From Cyclostephanos tholiformis (Eukaryota > Bacillariophyta > Thalassiosirophyceae > Thalassiosirales > Thalassiosiraceae): 30,832 bases of DNA. Below, one piece after another: positions 18,490 to 28,048 of this stretch. The first letter of the stretch is position 1. Each line of letters starts with the position of its first letter. The stretch covers positions 1-30,832 of the forward strand of contig JALLPB010000094.1 in assembly GCA_036939975.1 (NCBI GenBank), written 5' to 3'. The notes beneath the pieces were generated by a model, which had not been told where the DNA came from, made no database searches, and saw nothing but the letters and a program-made list of their open reading frames with translations. The position numbers were made by a program, and so were the translations under genes.

Positions 18490-19003
18490 TCACCACTTCA
18501 TGATGCCCCTAACAACTTGGACCAATCCTCCCACAGTATTGTCACCGTTATTGTCCTTTGCCAACCGTATGAGCACGTCGTTGATTGGGAAACGCTGCTT
18601 CGACAGCTTTGATATTGGCCCTGCTCATGCCCATACGAATCATGCCCTTGTCGGCATCGATCCAGTCCACCTTCTGGAAGGCTTCAATAACTTCCTCATG
18701 CGGCCAGTGGCAAGCTGTGATTTTGTGATGCCAGTGGATGGCACCCCTCAGTGCATTGGGATCCAAACCCCAGCCGTACTTGGCATTGTCAGCCAATGCA
18801 ATTGTCTCAGATGGATCCAAGTACGCCAATGCACGATCAGTCCATAGTGTAATATCATGATAGATGAACGCAGTTTCGATCAACTGCTCTAGCTCCAACA
18901 AGTTGCCCAAAAAATGCATGGCATATGTCACGGTTCGGTAGATGTGGTTGCAACAGCTCGGCAAATTATTGCCGATTTGCAGTGGGGTGGTTTTGTTGCA
19001 AAT
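18490..19003 (-). pseudogene. HD-domain phosphohydrolase-like gene fragment, frameshifted near its 3' end
   Basis: The main frame runs from about 19003 to a TAA at 18548. It contains CCNHIYRTVTYAMHFL, IETAFIYHDITLWTD, AIHWHHKITACHW and VDWIDADKGMIRMGMS, giving the spaced H...HD...HH...D pattern of HD-superfamily metal hydrolases. The entry may be a splice acceptor (TTTAG|ATTTGC, exon from 19003), as there is a stop just upstream and no ATG nearby. In the main frame the protein ends QRRAHTVGKGQ after AAFP. One base over, the sequence reads INDVLIRLAKDNNGDNTVG and ends MKW with TGA at 18490-18492, a more natural tail. So a one-base shift near 18585 is likely. No 5' exon was found. Could be a decaying gene or an assembly error. 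Confidence 0.58.
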
Positions 19004-19520
19004 CTAAATCTTTGCAATCGTAATATCTCATCAAATTTTCATGGTGTTGTATACAAGTGAAAAAAACATCTCTCATAGCACAAAAATGGCATTTCTACAC
19101 TTTCGACTTGCTCTGGAGAGCCCAGCAAAAGGCACTGTGATGATGGGATTGGGTAATTCCAACAATATCCTATTGAAATATAGACCTTGAGGCATTTTAT
19201 CCCCGCTTGCTTTGTTCGGGGCACATTCCATTGTTCCTTTTTGTAATGCATGAAGTTAGGCATATGAAGTGAGAGTAGATGCCAAAAATTGCCTGTTCCA
19301 GTTGTTAGAGTATGCCTAACAAAAATGGTCAAAATGCTAGTAAAAAAGCTTACACAAAACTCATTTTTGCTTATATCACAAACTCCAACAACATGATGTT
19401 TGCCACTCCCCATCCATCTAGTCACCAATGCCACCCACTCTTTCCCTCCCTAACGATGAGCACAACCCCGCCACTGCCCTGCCGCTGCTGCCACATCGCG
19501 ATCATGCGACGACGTGATTA
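19004..19520. other. Unassigned, possible 5' part of the HD relic
   Basis: A minus-strand frame (19039-19434) is open for 131 codons but carries no recognisable motif and its composition (Cys, Trp, His scattered) is unlike a conserved domain. No splice join to the HD fragment keeps the frame. Treated as non-coding. Confidence 0.35.
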
Positions 19521-19529
19521 TTCAATGAT

Positions 19530-19860
19530 GAGCTGACGGCAATGCTGGGCAACTTGATGCAGGCAACTCGATCCAATGACGTGATGATGCGACAATGCGA
19601 CTATGCGACTATGTGACGATGCAATGACGCAACAATGAAACAATGTGATGATGTGACAATGCGACAACAAGCCAGCAGGAGTGCTGCGGAGCGGCAATAC
19701 TGGAGCGGAGCAACACAATGACACGACGACCAGCTGGAAGCAATGCTGGGGCAGAGCAATGCGATGATGCATCAGGGTGACACGGCAATGCTGGGGTGGA
19801 GCGAACCGATGCATTGGGACAACACAAATGCAGGGCAACATGGCAATGCTGGGTCTGCAA
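19530..19860. repeat. Simple-repeat tract of ATGCGAC/AATG words
   Basis: Irregular runs of 8-9 bp words such as ATGCGACT, ATGTGACG, CAATGACG and CAATGCTGGGG fill this stretch, with many GATG and CAATG steps. The flanks carry a related phrase: CTAGTCACCAATGCCACCC near 19419 and CTAGTCACCTATGCCACCC near 20026. Open frames across it are low-complexity. Confidence 0.7.
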
Positions 19861-20500
19861 ATGCCCCCCCCTCTCAGCTCTTGCCAGAGACCCATCGATG
19901 TAGGTTTTTTTTTAACTTTCTCCAAAGGGGTAGTTATTAAAGATACTACTGATGTGCCAGTCGATGGTGGAGATGGGCAGGGAATGTCAGGCTGCCAAGT
20001 TGCTGATTGCCGCTTCCTGTCCACCTAGTCACCTATGCCACCCCTGAAATAGAAATGTGTAAGCAAGACTGTGTAACAAAAATATCACCCCTTTTCATGA
20101 CCTTGCCACAGACAATGCTACGACCACTGCAAATACCATTGGATGGCAAAAGAAATATATCAGCATGGAGCTGAGACCTTATGCTATTGCGTGCTTATTT
20201 TGTATCAATTGGGTCGGCATGGGGCGGAGCTATTGGGGCTACAAAACCCTACTCTTAGAATTGGGCCAAAAAAAGGTAATATTAGAGATGATTTTTCACT
20301 CGTAGGAGGAATTAAATTGCAATGCAATGCGGTTCTTTACAGAAACCCCCGATGCAACGATCAGATTCAGCGCAAAATTTTGTGTTATATTTAGGTCAAC
20401 TGATGAAACTTACCGCAGCTCTTTATCCAAATGATAAATGACAGACTCAGGGGTTGGCGGGAAAAAACTGTGGAACGATAGCTGTCACACCGGCGCACAT
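19861..20500. other. Unassigned, no supported gene
   Basis: Plus-strand 20143-20394 is open for 83 codons without recognisable motif. Nothing else supports a gene. The sequence is intermediate in GC and lies between the simple repeats and the 600 bp transposon. Confidence 0.4.
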
Positions 20501-21103
20501 TAAGGTTATGTTTGCAGGCAGAATTTTTTGCGTACTCAAGACAAGTTGAGTACGTACTCAAATGTGCTGTCCGTTGTCTGGAATGAATCCATCTGTGCAG
20601 ACAGAAAATTGAGCCCTGGGTCCGTACTTGCATACCCTCCCTCCCGCCACTGCTTCTTCCGCCATATCTTTTCTATCATCGAATTGCCAACGATCATCAT
20701 CGTCTAACAGTCGTCAGATGACAACATCATTTCATCGTCTTATCATGCGCGTGCAATTTTTGGAGTTGTAGAACAGCTCAGAGAGCGATTCATGAGCGGC
20801 GAGTGCGGCAGTGGCGTCACCATCCTCTCTAATGGCCTGGGGGTGGCAAGGGAGTCAGCGCCGGAGCTGTCGTCGGCGGCATGGCTCATGGTCGACGTGT
20901 GCAATCTTTTATTTTTTGTGGTGAAAATAGTTGGCAGGTAGGGGGTATGCATCTTGGGGTATGCAAAATTTTTTGGTGGGGTATGCAACCCGGCTCGGCC
21001 AAAATAATTGGCGCGAACGCGTTTGAGTACCCCTTTGCATACCCAAAACGCATGACAGACTGGGGTATGTACGCAAAAAAATCTGCCTGCAAACATAGCC
21101 TTA
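20501..21103. mobile_element. Non-autonomous DNA transposon, ~600 bp, 35 bp terminal inverted repeats
   Basis: The left end at 20501-20535 starts TAAGGTTATGTTTGCAGGCA and the right end, read as reverse complement from 21103 to 21069, starts TAAGGCTATGTTTGCAGGCA. The two agree over 35 bases with two differences. The outermost TAA/TTA fits a TA or TWA target site as used by Tc1/mariner or PIF/Harbinger elements, but the exact boundary is ambiguous. Inside are sub-terminal motifs (GAGTACGTACTC near 20548, TTTGAGTACCCC near 21024) and a minus-strand open frame 20743-21096 without transposase motifs. So it probably depends on an enzyme supplied elsewhere. Confidence 0.85.
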
Positions 21104-21780
21104 GAGGTATCTTAAAGGTCCTGTAACCAACCCAATCAATAAAAGGAGGGAATGCGGTACTCGCTGAGCTACAGCCCATGTTCTTTTTTCAATTCATCTT
21201 AAGCCATCAACCTCAAGATAGTGATTATGTGCAATCATATGGCGGCATAGACATCTGCCCAACATACATGTGCAGAGGATGGGTACTTGAAATGTCCTCA
21301 TTGGCCTAATATTGGCTAAAATATTTGGTTGGTTAGGTGGGTGGTTTATGGTGGACTTGGGGTTGGTGGAGTTGTGTCATTTGTACCTAGATAAAAAAGC
21401 TTGATCAAATTGATTGAACACAGCAGCCGCCATTGCATTTGTTGTACAGCCACTATGGGGCCACACTCATGGCAACAAAGTATAACAGATATGGGACAGG
21501 GCAATGTTGTTAAAACTAGAAAAAATATATATATTTATTACAACTATTATGACTATTATTGCATGTTACGTTGATGGCAATGATGCAACGATGTCAATGC
21601 AGGAATGCAATGATGGACATCATCCAGCCCACTGGACAAGAAAAAGTAGACCTTTGATTTTAGATGGTTACAAGGTCATCTAGCTTTGATTTTTATATAG
21701 ATCTGATATTAGATGGTTGTTATGACCATCTAATATCGAATCTGTAATTAACCCTAATACAGATTCAATATATGTACCGT
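21104..21780. other. Intergenic, AT-rich, hairpin
   Basis: No coding frame. A perfect 13 bp hairpin lies at 21705-21737 (GATATTAGATGGT, 7 nt loop, complement). A weaker dyad with TAGATG/CATCTA is at about 21661-21682. The 21540-21610 part has AATG-rich words like those at 19530-19860. Confidence 0.6.
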
Positions 21781-22059
21781 ACCCTAGCAAAGTTTGCTAC
21801 ATGCACCACCACCATGGTTGTCCAAATGCCATGCTAACCACATTATTACCATAGTACTACAAGATGGCTCTCCCCCATTGTCTCCATGTGGAAGTTGGAG
21901 GCTGAGGTGGTTTGACTGTGCAAGTAGTGAATGTGTGGGAGTGGAGAACAATCAATTCAGGGAAAACCATCGGTTATATTATCATACACCAGGGTAATTA
22001 ATTATGGCGACACCCAATGTTGATGTCTTTGGCACCCCCTTTGTTGGGGGGTTGCGGGA

Positions 22060-22720
22060 CCTTCCTTTTTGGTTGCAGCATGCCTGGAACATCCTCTGCA
22101 GCCAAAATGCAGGATTGTTTCTGTGGCCAAAGGCAAAGGGTTGGCACAGATGGGTGTAGCAGATGCAGTACTGATGGAGAGATGAAGATCACAGACAACC
22201 GTTATCCACATTTCATGTCTGGGTTCAAGGTCCTCTCATCTAAGGCGACGAGCCGACATCAGGGGGGGATTGCCCTGTTGTGGAGAGAGAGCCATCCGGG
22301 GGTGGAGGTAGAGGCGGCACGAATCTTAATGCCGAGCCTCCCCACCTTTCAACTCATCATGGGCAATGAGTGATTCTATTGCATGGGAGTTTACATCCCC
22401 CCCAATGACATGGTGAGGGTGGAAGACTTGCAATCAGCTTGGGAAGCATGCCCCATAGGATTCACCCCGATTATTTTGAGAGAATTGAACATCAATTTTT
22501 GGGACCCCTGGGATGAGCGGGAGGAGCAGATTGTCGACCTCCTTGATGAAATCAATATGACTGACATGTCAAGGAAGTTTGCCCCACGGTGCCCCTTTAA
22601 GCTGAAAAATCGGGCATGATGGACTTGGCGGCACAAACGTGAGGGGAGAATGCACTATTCCCAGCCAGATTACATTTTGGCACGGGAGGATGACATGAGA
22701 ATTTTGGAAGGTTGGCTTCT
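22060..22720 (+). pseudogene. LINE copy A endonuclease-domain remnant
   Basis: AP-endonuclease-type (exo_endo_phos) motifs are visible: WNILCSQNAGL in one frame near the start, then in frame 22017-22619 KITDNRYPHFMSGFKVLSSK, HQGGIALLWRESHPG, MGVYIPPND and LNINFWDPWDEREEQIVDLL. After a TGA the frame continues WTWRHKREGRMHYSQPDYIL. It is broken by a frameshift near the start and by TGA codons at 22371-22373 and 22617-22619. In LINEs this domain nicks the target DNA. Confidence 0.75.
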
Positions 22721-22961
22721 GATGGCCACGGTATCACAATACGTCATGGAAGGGTAGGACGACTGAAGTCCTATTGGAAGCAGCACCAGCAATTTCTGCT
22801 GCAGTTCCCAGAGGGGCCACATGATGAGCTGATGACAACTTTTGAAAAGATGAAAGTTGAGTGCATCGAGCCGGCAATGAAATGTCGGAATTGCAAGGAC
22901 TGGGTAAGCGATGCGTCATGGCAGCTGATAAAACGGCACATGTCATGAGAATAAGGAGGAG

Positions 22962-23708
22962 TTGGATCAGATATTGGCTGTGCTGTTTGTGGTTTTCTAC
23001 GTAGATGATGCATACGTAGCGGCAAGAGACCCGATCTTCTTGCAATTAGCACTCAACATCCTCGTTGATACCTTTGTGCATGTTGGCCTTGAGACCAACA
23101 TTGCAAAGACCCAGGCAAGATCATGCCAGGGAAGATTCACATTCAGCTTTCTGTGGAGTCTTATTGTTGGATGCGGACTGGTTGAGTCACGAGTCGAATG
23201 GGATGCCCGCAGCATTACTTGAAGAGAGTGCGGGAAACAGATGTGGCAGAGTTCCCTCGGTTGCCACCTGTCGGATTTCCACAACATCTAACAGCAGGCT
23301 GTGGTGGCAGAGGAGCTCCTCAAGGAGCAAGACAGCAAGATGTACATGGCAGAGGCAAGTTATACAGGTAAGAAATTCCCTTGCCTCTACCCTAGGTGCA
23401 AGGGGGTGCTGAACAGCGGATGGATGATGTGACATCACTTCCATGACGTCCATCCTTGGAACCTTGTGGAACTACTGAGCAAAGGCTTCTTCCCTCATTA
23501 TGAGCATTGTGGGATGCAGTGTAATCCGTCCTACCCAACACACATCAACACCAAGGAATGCCATGCTGGGACAGAATGGCATTATCAGCGAGACATGTCA
23601 ATTCACTTGGCGGTTGCTATATGCCAGCTGTTCACCATCCATGACCAAGCTCTCGAGTGGGTGGATATGTACAAGTATCTCAGGCATTTACTCTCACAAG
23701 ATACGTGA
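22962..23708 (+). pseudogene. LINE copy A RT end and zinc-finger remnant
   Basis: One reading frame stays aligned throughout but has three internal stops. It begins in reverse-transcriptase motif C, FYVDDAYVAARD (22995 onward, both aspartates present). It then has VHVGLETNIAKTQ, an imperfect finger (ECGKQMWQSSLGCHLSDFH), a second one (PCLYPRCKGVL...HHFHDVH) and a Cys pair HCGMQC. RT motifs A and B are absent because of the internal deletion. Confidence 0.75.
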
Positions 23709-23710
23709 TC

Positions 23711-25299
23711 TCCAGTGAAGGACCTTGGGCGATGACACATCCAAATAAGCAGCAGCAGCATGCTAGATATCTTCTCTCTAACCCACATTGATCCATTCCA
23801 TCTATTATAGCAGAGTAACATGCCTCCACTAGCGATTACATTGATAGGAAGCACCTTGGGGAAATCACTGAGACTCCCCCAAGATGCTCTCATTATTTTG
23901 CTTACCAACTTACCAGTTAAGCTAAACAACACCATTAGCCTCCTATCGATGTCTAGCACAGCACAATGAGAGATGGGGGACTTTAGATTAGGAGCCGAGG
24001 ATGATTCAACATCATCTTTCTCCAATAAAATGTCAAAAGTGTGGCAGCTGAACCTCGATGAGACAGCACACTGAGTCATTGTGTTGCAGAGATTGCTATC
24101 ACTACTGACAATTACCAAAGGAGAGAGACGTTGTTCCTTGGTGGAAAAAGACTTAGTACTACTTATTTTAGTACTATCTTAATGTGATGATGAACCAACG
24201 TGTTGTTGGTTTGAAATTAAGTTGTTGCGATGACCTTGTTCTGAAATGTAACAATAAATAAAGGAAATGATGATATTAGAGAATGGTAATGAAAACAAAA
24301 CAAAATAAGAACAAATATATCATATCCAAAAATCTGAATATGCAAGTGAGATGAAATTTCACACAGCGAGTGCTTTTGACTTATTCACTTCCTTCAAATA
24401 CACAATGACGATGCACATGACTACACTCAATGCAGTTTTTTGGATTCTCTGTCAGATAGCTTCTAGTGGAAAATAGGCCATGGGCCATTGAAGTATTGAC
24501 AAAGGAAAGAGTCGGGGTAATTCCTGACTGCGAAGTGGACATAACTCTCAGAGAAGGAAAAATTTGAGTCAATGGAATATACTGATTCATCAGAGGTGTG
24601 GATGCATCAATTACAATAAATCAAACAAGATCATGAAGGATAGGGCTGAAGTCAACTCCATCAAAAATCTGTGCCAAAGTGGAAATTGAGTCATCGTCAT
24701 TACTAGCATTGCATTCATTGCATTCACTGCAAGCATCACTTAATATGATAAAATGCGGCAACTGAAAGCGATGAATGCAATATTTGCCTCAATTATGGGT
24801 CAATGGGAAATGATCATGCATCGTCAGCTCAAACCATGCATGGCATCATAGGAATTCATCACATCAAATGGGAGAAAGATAGTTGTCTTTGTTGCAATGA
24901 TTACAACCATTGTGTAATATGATACAATGTACTGGCTGGAATTGAAAGTAGAAAATTGCTTGCCGTGATGACTTGACAACGGTAGATGAACGTTGTGCAT
25001 CATACTATACTTGAACCATGTGCAGCATTGACCATGACAGAAAGAATGTTGTGGTCGTGAGCTTGACGTGGAAATTGGAAGCGATGACAGCGATATTGCA
25101 GGCAGCAATGCCATGATGGTAAATGATGATCGTGCATCATAACTAGGAACCATGCATGGCATCATTGGTATATGTCGCGTTGCATAGGAGGAAGAGATTG
25201 CAGACAGAGATGGAGACTGTGGCACTGGCGGGGATGATCACAATTGCATTGATGTTGATGGTGTGGTGGAATAGTGGGGGACGTGGTGAGATCCATTTT
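23711..25299. other. Non-coding, scattered CATGCATGGCATCAT repeats
   Basis: Open frames here (minus 23603-24118 and 24824-25225) lack recognisable motifs; the first runs antisense into LINE copy A and the second is built of repeated words. An imperfect direct repeat is visible: AACCATGCATGGCATCAT at about 24832-24849 and ACCATGCATGGCATCATTGG at about 25150-25169. Each is preceded by GAT(C)GTGCATC-like or ATCATGCATCG words, about 315 bp apart. No gene called. Confidence 0.5.
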
Positions 25300-26520
25300 G
25301 CTGGATAATAGCATACAAATTTAGTGCTATAAATTACTTCTTACATGGTTACTCAAAAATATAATTTTTAATAAAGAATTCCCACAAGTTTGTAGTAGTA
25401 TAAATGTCTGTACAATATCGAATTATGTAACATTAATATGTAACTCATGGTGCTACATTGGATCAAATTATAGTTAATTGTTTAAATTTGTAACAGTAAT
25501 ATTTTCTGTAAAATTCTTGTTTTTGCATAGATATTAAGTAATGGATCAAACATTAACAATAATTGTTTTACTAAAGTATTTTTTCTATAAGTAAAATTAA
25601 ACATAACTATTTGATAAAATTAATGTATCAAAGATACAATAAAACATAAAACTGAAGCAATAATTGGCACGATTTGTAACAATTTAATTTTTTGGATTTG
25701 TCACAGCTAACTTCAAAGTTACGGCATATTCGGAACTAGCTCCTGCAGAATATCGAATGTCGGTAACTTTGAAGTTACATAACATAACGTCAGAGTTACT
25801 GGTCATTTTGTGACAAGATATCGAATATAGGCCCCCTACAACAATCATCCCGTAACTTTGAAATTACATACCTCTGCACGCCCGTAACTTTGAAGTTACA
25901 TGCTCTTCTTGAATATAACAATTCACTATTAATCGCTATTATTATTGCTATATTCGATATTAGATACCCCAAGACTTTTCAAATATAGCAATATATCAGC
26001 TAAATACAGCAATTAATAGCGGTATTCGATATTCAATGCCCCTAAATCTGAATATAGGTCAGTTTCCATTCAGTCCATATTCGATTACGAACTCGTAACT
26101 TCGATGTTACAGGTTTAGGCAACCCATAACTTCAAAGTTACGGTATGATCACCTCATCTAAAATCCAATAGAGCAAATTTATTGCTAAATTCGATTTTCT
26201 AACCCTCTATATTCGAAATTACGGTTTTTCCTAGTCATCTAACTTCTCAGTTACAAACTCGTAACTTCAAAGTTATGGGTCTAGGTAGCCCATAACATCA
26301 AAGTCATGGGTTGATCATACAATCTAATATCAAATATAGTGATTTTATTGCTAAATTCGATTTCCTTCACCTCTATATTCGAAGTTATGGGTTTTGCTAG
26401 TCATCTAATATCGAATATGGTGATATTTTTGCTGTATTCAATTTCTCTATTATCATCTAACTTTGAAGCTATGGGCCCTATCTTCAGAGTTACACAGGAA
26501 ATTTCGAAAATATCTTTCTC
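25300..26520. repeat. AT-rich tract with palindromic GTAACTTTGAAGTTAC motifs
   Basis: 25300-25690 is very AT-rich with no gene. From about 25705 to 26490 a dyad close to GTAACTTYRAAGTTAC recurs about a dozen times in intact or degenerate form (near 25707, 25771, 25790, 25850, 25881, 26094, 26126, 26262, 26290, 26380, 26458, 26482). It is interspersed with ATATTCGATATT / TCGAATATAG words. Orientation and spacing vary, so it is not a simple tandem array. Confidence 0.8.
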
Positions 26521-26731
26521 ACCAACTCCAGCAACCCATAACACACCGCAACCATGACATTGCCCAATGCATGGGCAAGACATCATTGCCAGGGCACCCC
26601 TGGCACTTGTTCTTCCTCGAGAATTAACAAGCAAGCACCAAAATATTATGCTCATCCCAGGGATGGGTTCCCAGTCACTTCAGGAGGGACTACTGCCATC
26701 ACAAAGGGGGGGCAAACACCAAAAGGCAAGG

Positions 26732-26902
26732 TTGCTGAACAACCTCCACTGGTCTGCCAATTGTCCTTTGCTACTCCCTTGGCAGTCCCAGCTGGAAATT
26801 CTGTCTCTTCTTTGTCNTTGCTGAACAACCTCCACTGGTCCGCCAATTGTCCTTTGCTACTCCCTTGGCAGTACCAGCTAGAAATTCTGTCTCTTCTTTG
26901 TC
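26732..26902. repeat. 85 bp direct duplication flanking a single N
   Basis: The sequence at 26732-26816 is repeated at 26818-26902 with about three substitutions (for example CTGGTCTGCC against CTGGTCCGCC). The only ambiguous base in the window, N, sits exactly between them at 26817. This is what results when two overlapping contig ends, perhaps of different alleles, are joined without merging. Confidence 0.9.
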
Positions 26903-27199
26903 CCAGTCAACCAAGACTTCCCGCCCCATATGCTAGCTACATACGCTGCAGCCACCACCACCATGGTGGCCTAATCAACAAGCTTCTTCACCCTACTACT
27001 GGGATACACCCATTGGCACACTCCCCCCTCGTCCGCTGCGGACGCGAGGTTTGTGGTGGTCAGGCTGCACGCATAGTGACCGTGCGGGAGCTGAATTAAC
27101 TAATTTGGCCGTGGTCATTTTCAAGATAATATCTTTTTATTACTTGAAACCCACGCCGATGTAGATTAATTTGGCGCCCCCTCTGCCGGGGGGTAGCGG

Positions 27200-27700
27200 G
27201 ACCTTCTCCGTTGCGACCTGGAACATCAGGTGTGCGCACAGAGCAGGGTTGGCGGCTGCAGTGAAGAGCCTGCACCAAATGGGAGTGGTTGTTGTGTTGT
27301 CTCTGAGACAAAAATAACCAACAACCACAACCTGAAGTTCTTTTCGGGCTACCATGTGATTGCATCAAAGGCGATGAGTTCATGGCAGGGAGGGATCGCC
27401 CTCCTCTGGGAGGAGGACCATCAGGGGTTCAAGGTGGAGGCCGTGCGCATTCTCTCCCCGAACCTCCTAACATTCCAACTTGTCACCAGAGGAGCATGAT
27501 TCTTCGTGATGGGAGTGTACATTCCCCCCAGTGACACAATGGGGGTGGATGACCTCTGCACCACCTGGGCCTCCTGCCCCGCGGATTGCTCCCCCCTTCT
27601 CCTTGGCAACCTGAATATTGATTTATGCGATCCATGGATGGAGAGGGAGGAGGCCATCGCTGACTTCCTTGATGACGTTAATGTCATCGACACGTCATGA
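27200..27700 (+). pseudogene. LINE copy B endonuclease domain, broken
   Basis: The first segment reads GTFSVATWNIRCAHRAGLAA and changes frame near 27305. The second reads TKITNNHNLKFFSGYHVIAS, WQGGIALLWEEDHQG, FKVEAVRILSPNLLTFQLV, then TGA (27497-27499). The same frame resumes MGVYIPPSDT and LLLGNLNIDLCDPW until TGA at 27698-27700. TWNIR, GGIALLW, GVYIPP and a (G/D)xLN block are the strands of the AP-endonuclease fold used by LINEs to nick target DNA. After 27700 the rest of the domain is degraded. Confidence 0.8.
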
Positions 27701-28048
27701 TGGTTCCGGCAATGAAGCGGTTGCTGGCAAGGCCTTGGAGCACGATGGACCTGGCGACAGCGGAGGGGGGGACGCTGGTATCAGTCCCAACCTGACTATT
27801 GCATGGCTAGGGACAGCGACCAACACATCATTCAAAACATGGCGTTTTGACAGCCTCGAGTTCACAATTCGGACCACCGTGCTGTTGTTGCACTGATCTC
27901 AAGGGGGCGGGCCAGACGGCTCAAGACATATCATTGCGACCGTTGGACACTCCCCCTGACTCTTCCCCCACTGGAGGACCAGGATGACCCCACAAGGGCA
28001 TTCAAGGAGTTACGGAAGACGTGCAAGGATGAGGGGAAATCATAGCAG

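Larger units (their letters stand above)
21781..23710 (+). mobile_element. LINE-like retrotransposon copy A (internally deleted, 3'-truncated)
   Basis: A decayed non-LTR element in the same orientation as copy B (26930-30832). The leader resembles that of copy B (CACCACCACCATGGTNG, then CTCCCCC and a GTGGGAG/GTGCGGGAG segment). It then carries endonuclease-domain remains (about 22060-22700). Around 22930-22975 it jumps directly to the end of the reverse-transcriptase domain, so the RT core is missing. After RT it has two zinc-finger-like segments and ends near 23708, lacking the last ~170 codons present in copy B. It cannot be autonomous. Confidence 0.8.

Noticed and set aside
19530..19860. 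Possible CRISPR-like array because of regularly recurring words
   Set aside because: Words are only 8-9 bp, spacing is irregular and there are no unique spacers. A simple-repeat tract in a eukaryotic context.
20743..21096. 117-residue minus-strand frame inside the 600 bp transposon
   Set aside because: Starts within the terminal inverted repeat and has no transposase motif. Probably chance within a non-autonomous element.
23603..24118. 171-residue minus-strand frame
   Set aside because: No ATG at its start (TTG), no recognisable motif, and it runs antisense into LINE copy A remains.
24824..25225. 133-residue minus-strand frame
   Set aside because: Composed of repeated low-complexity words; no domain or context.
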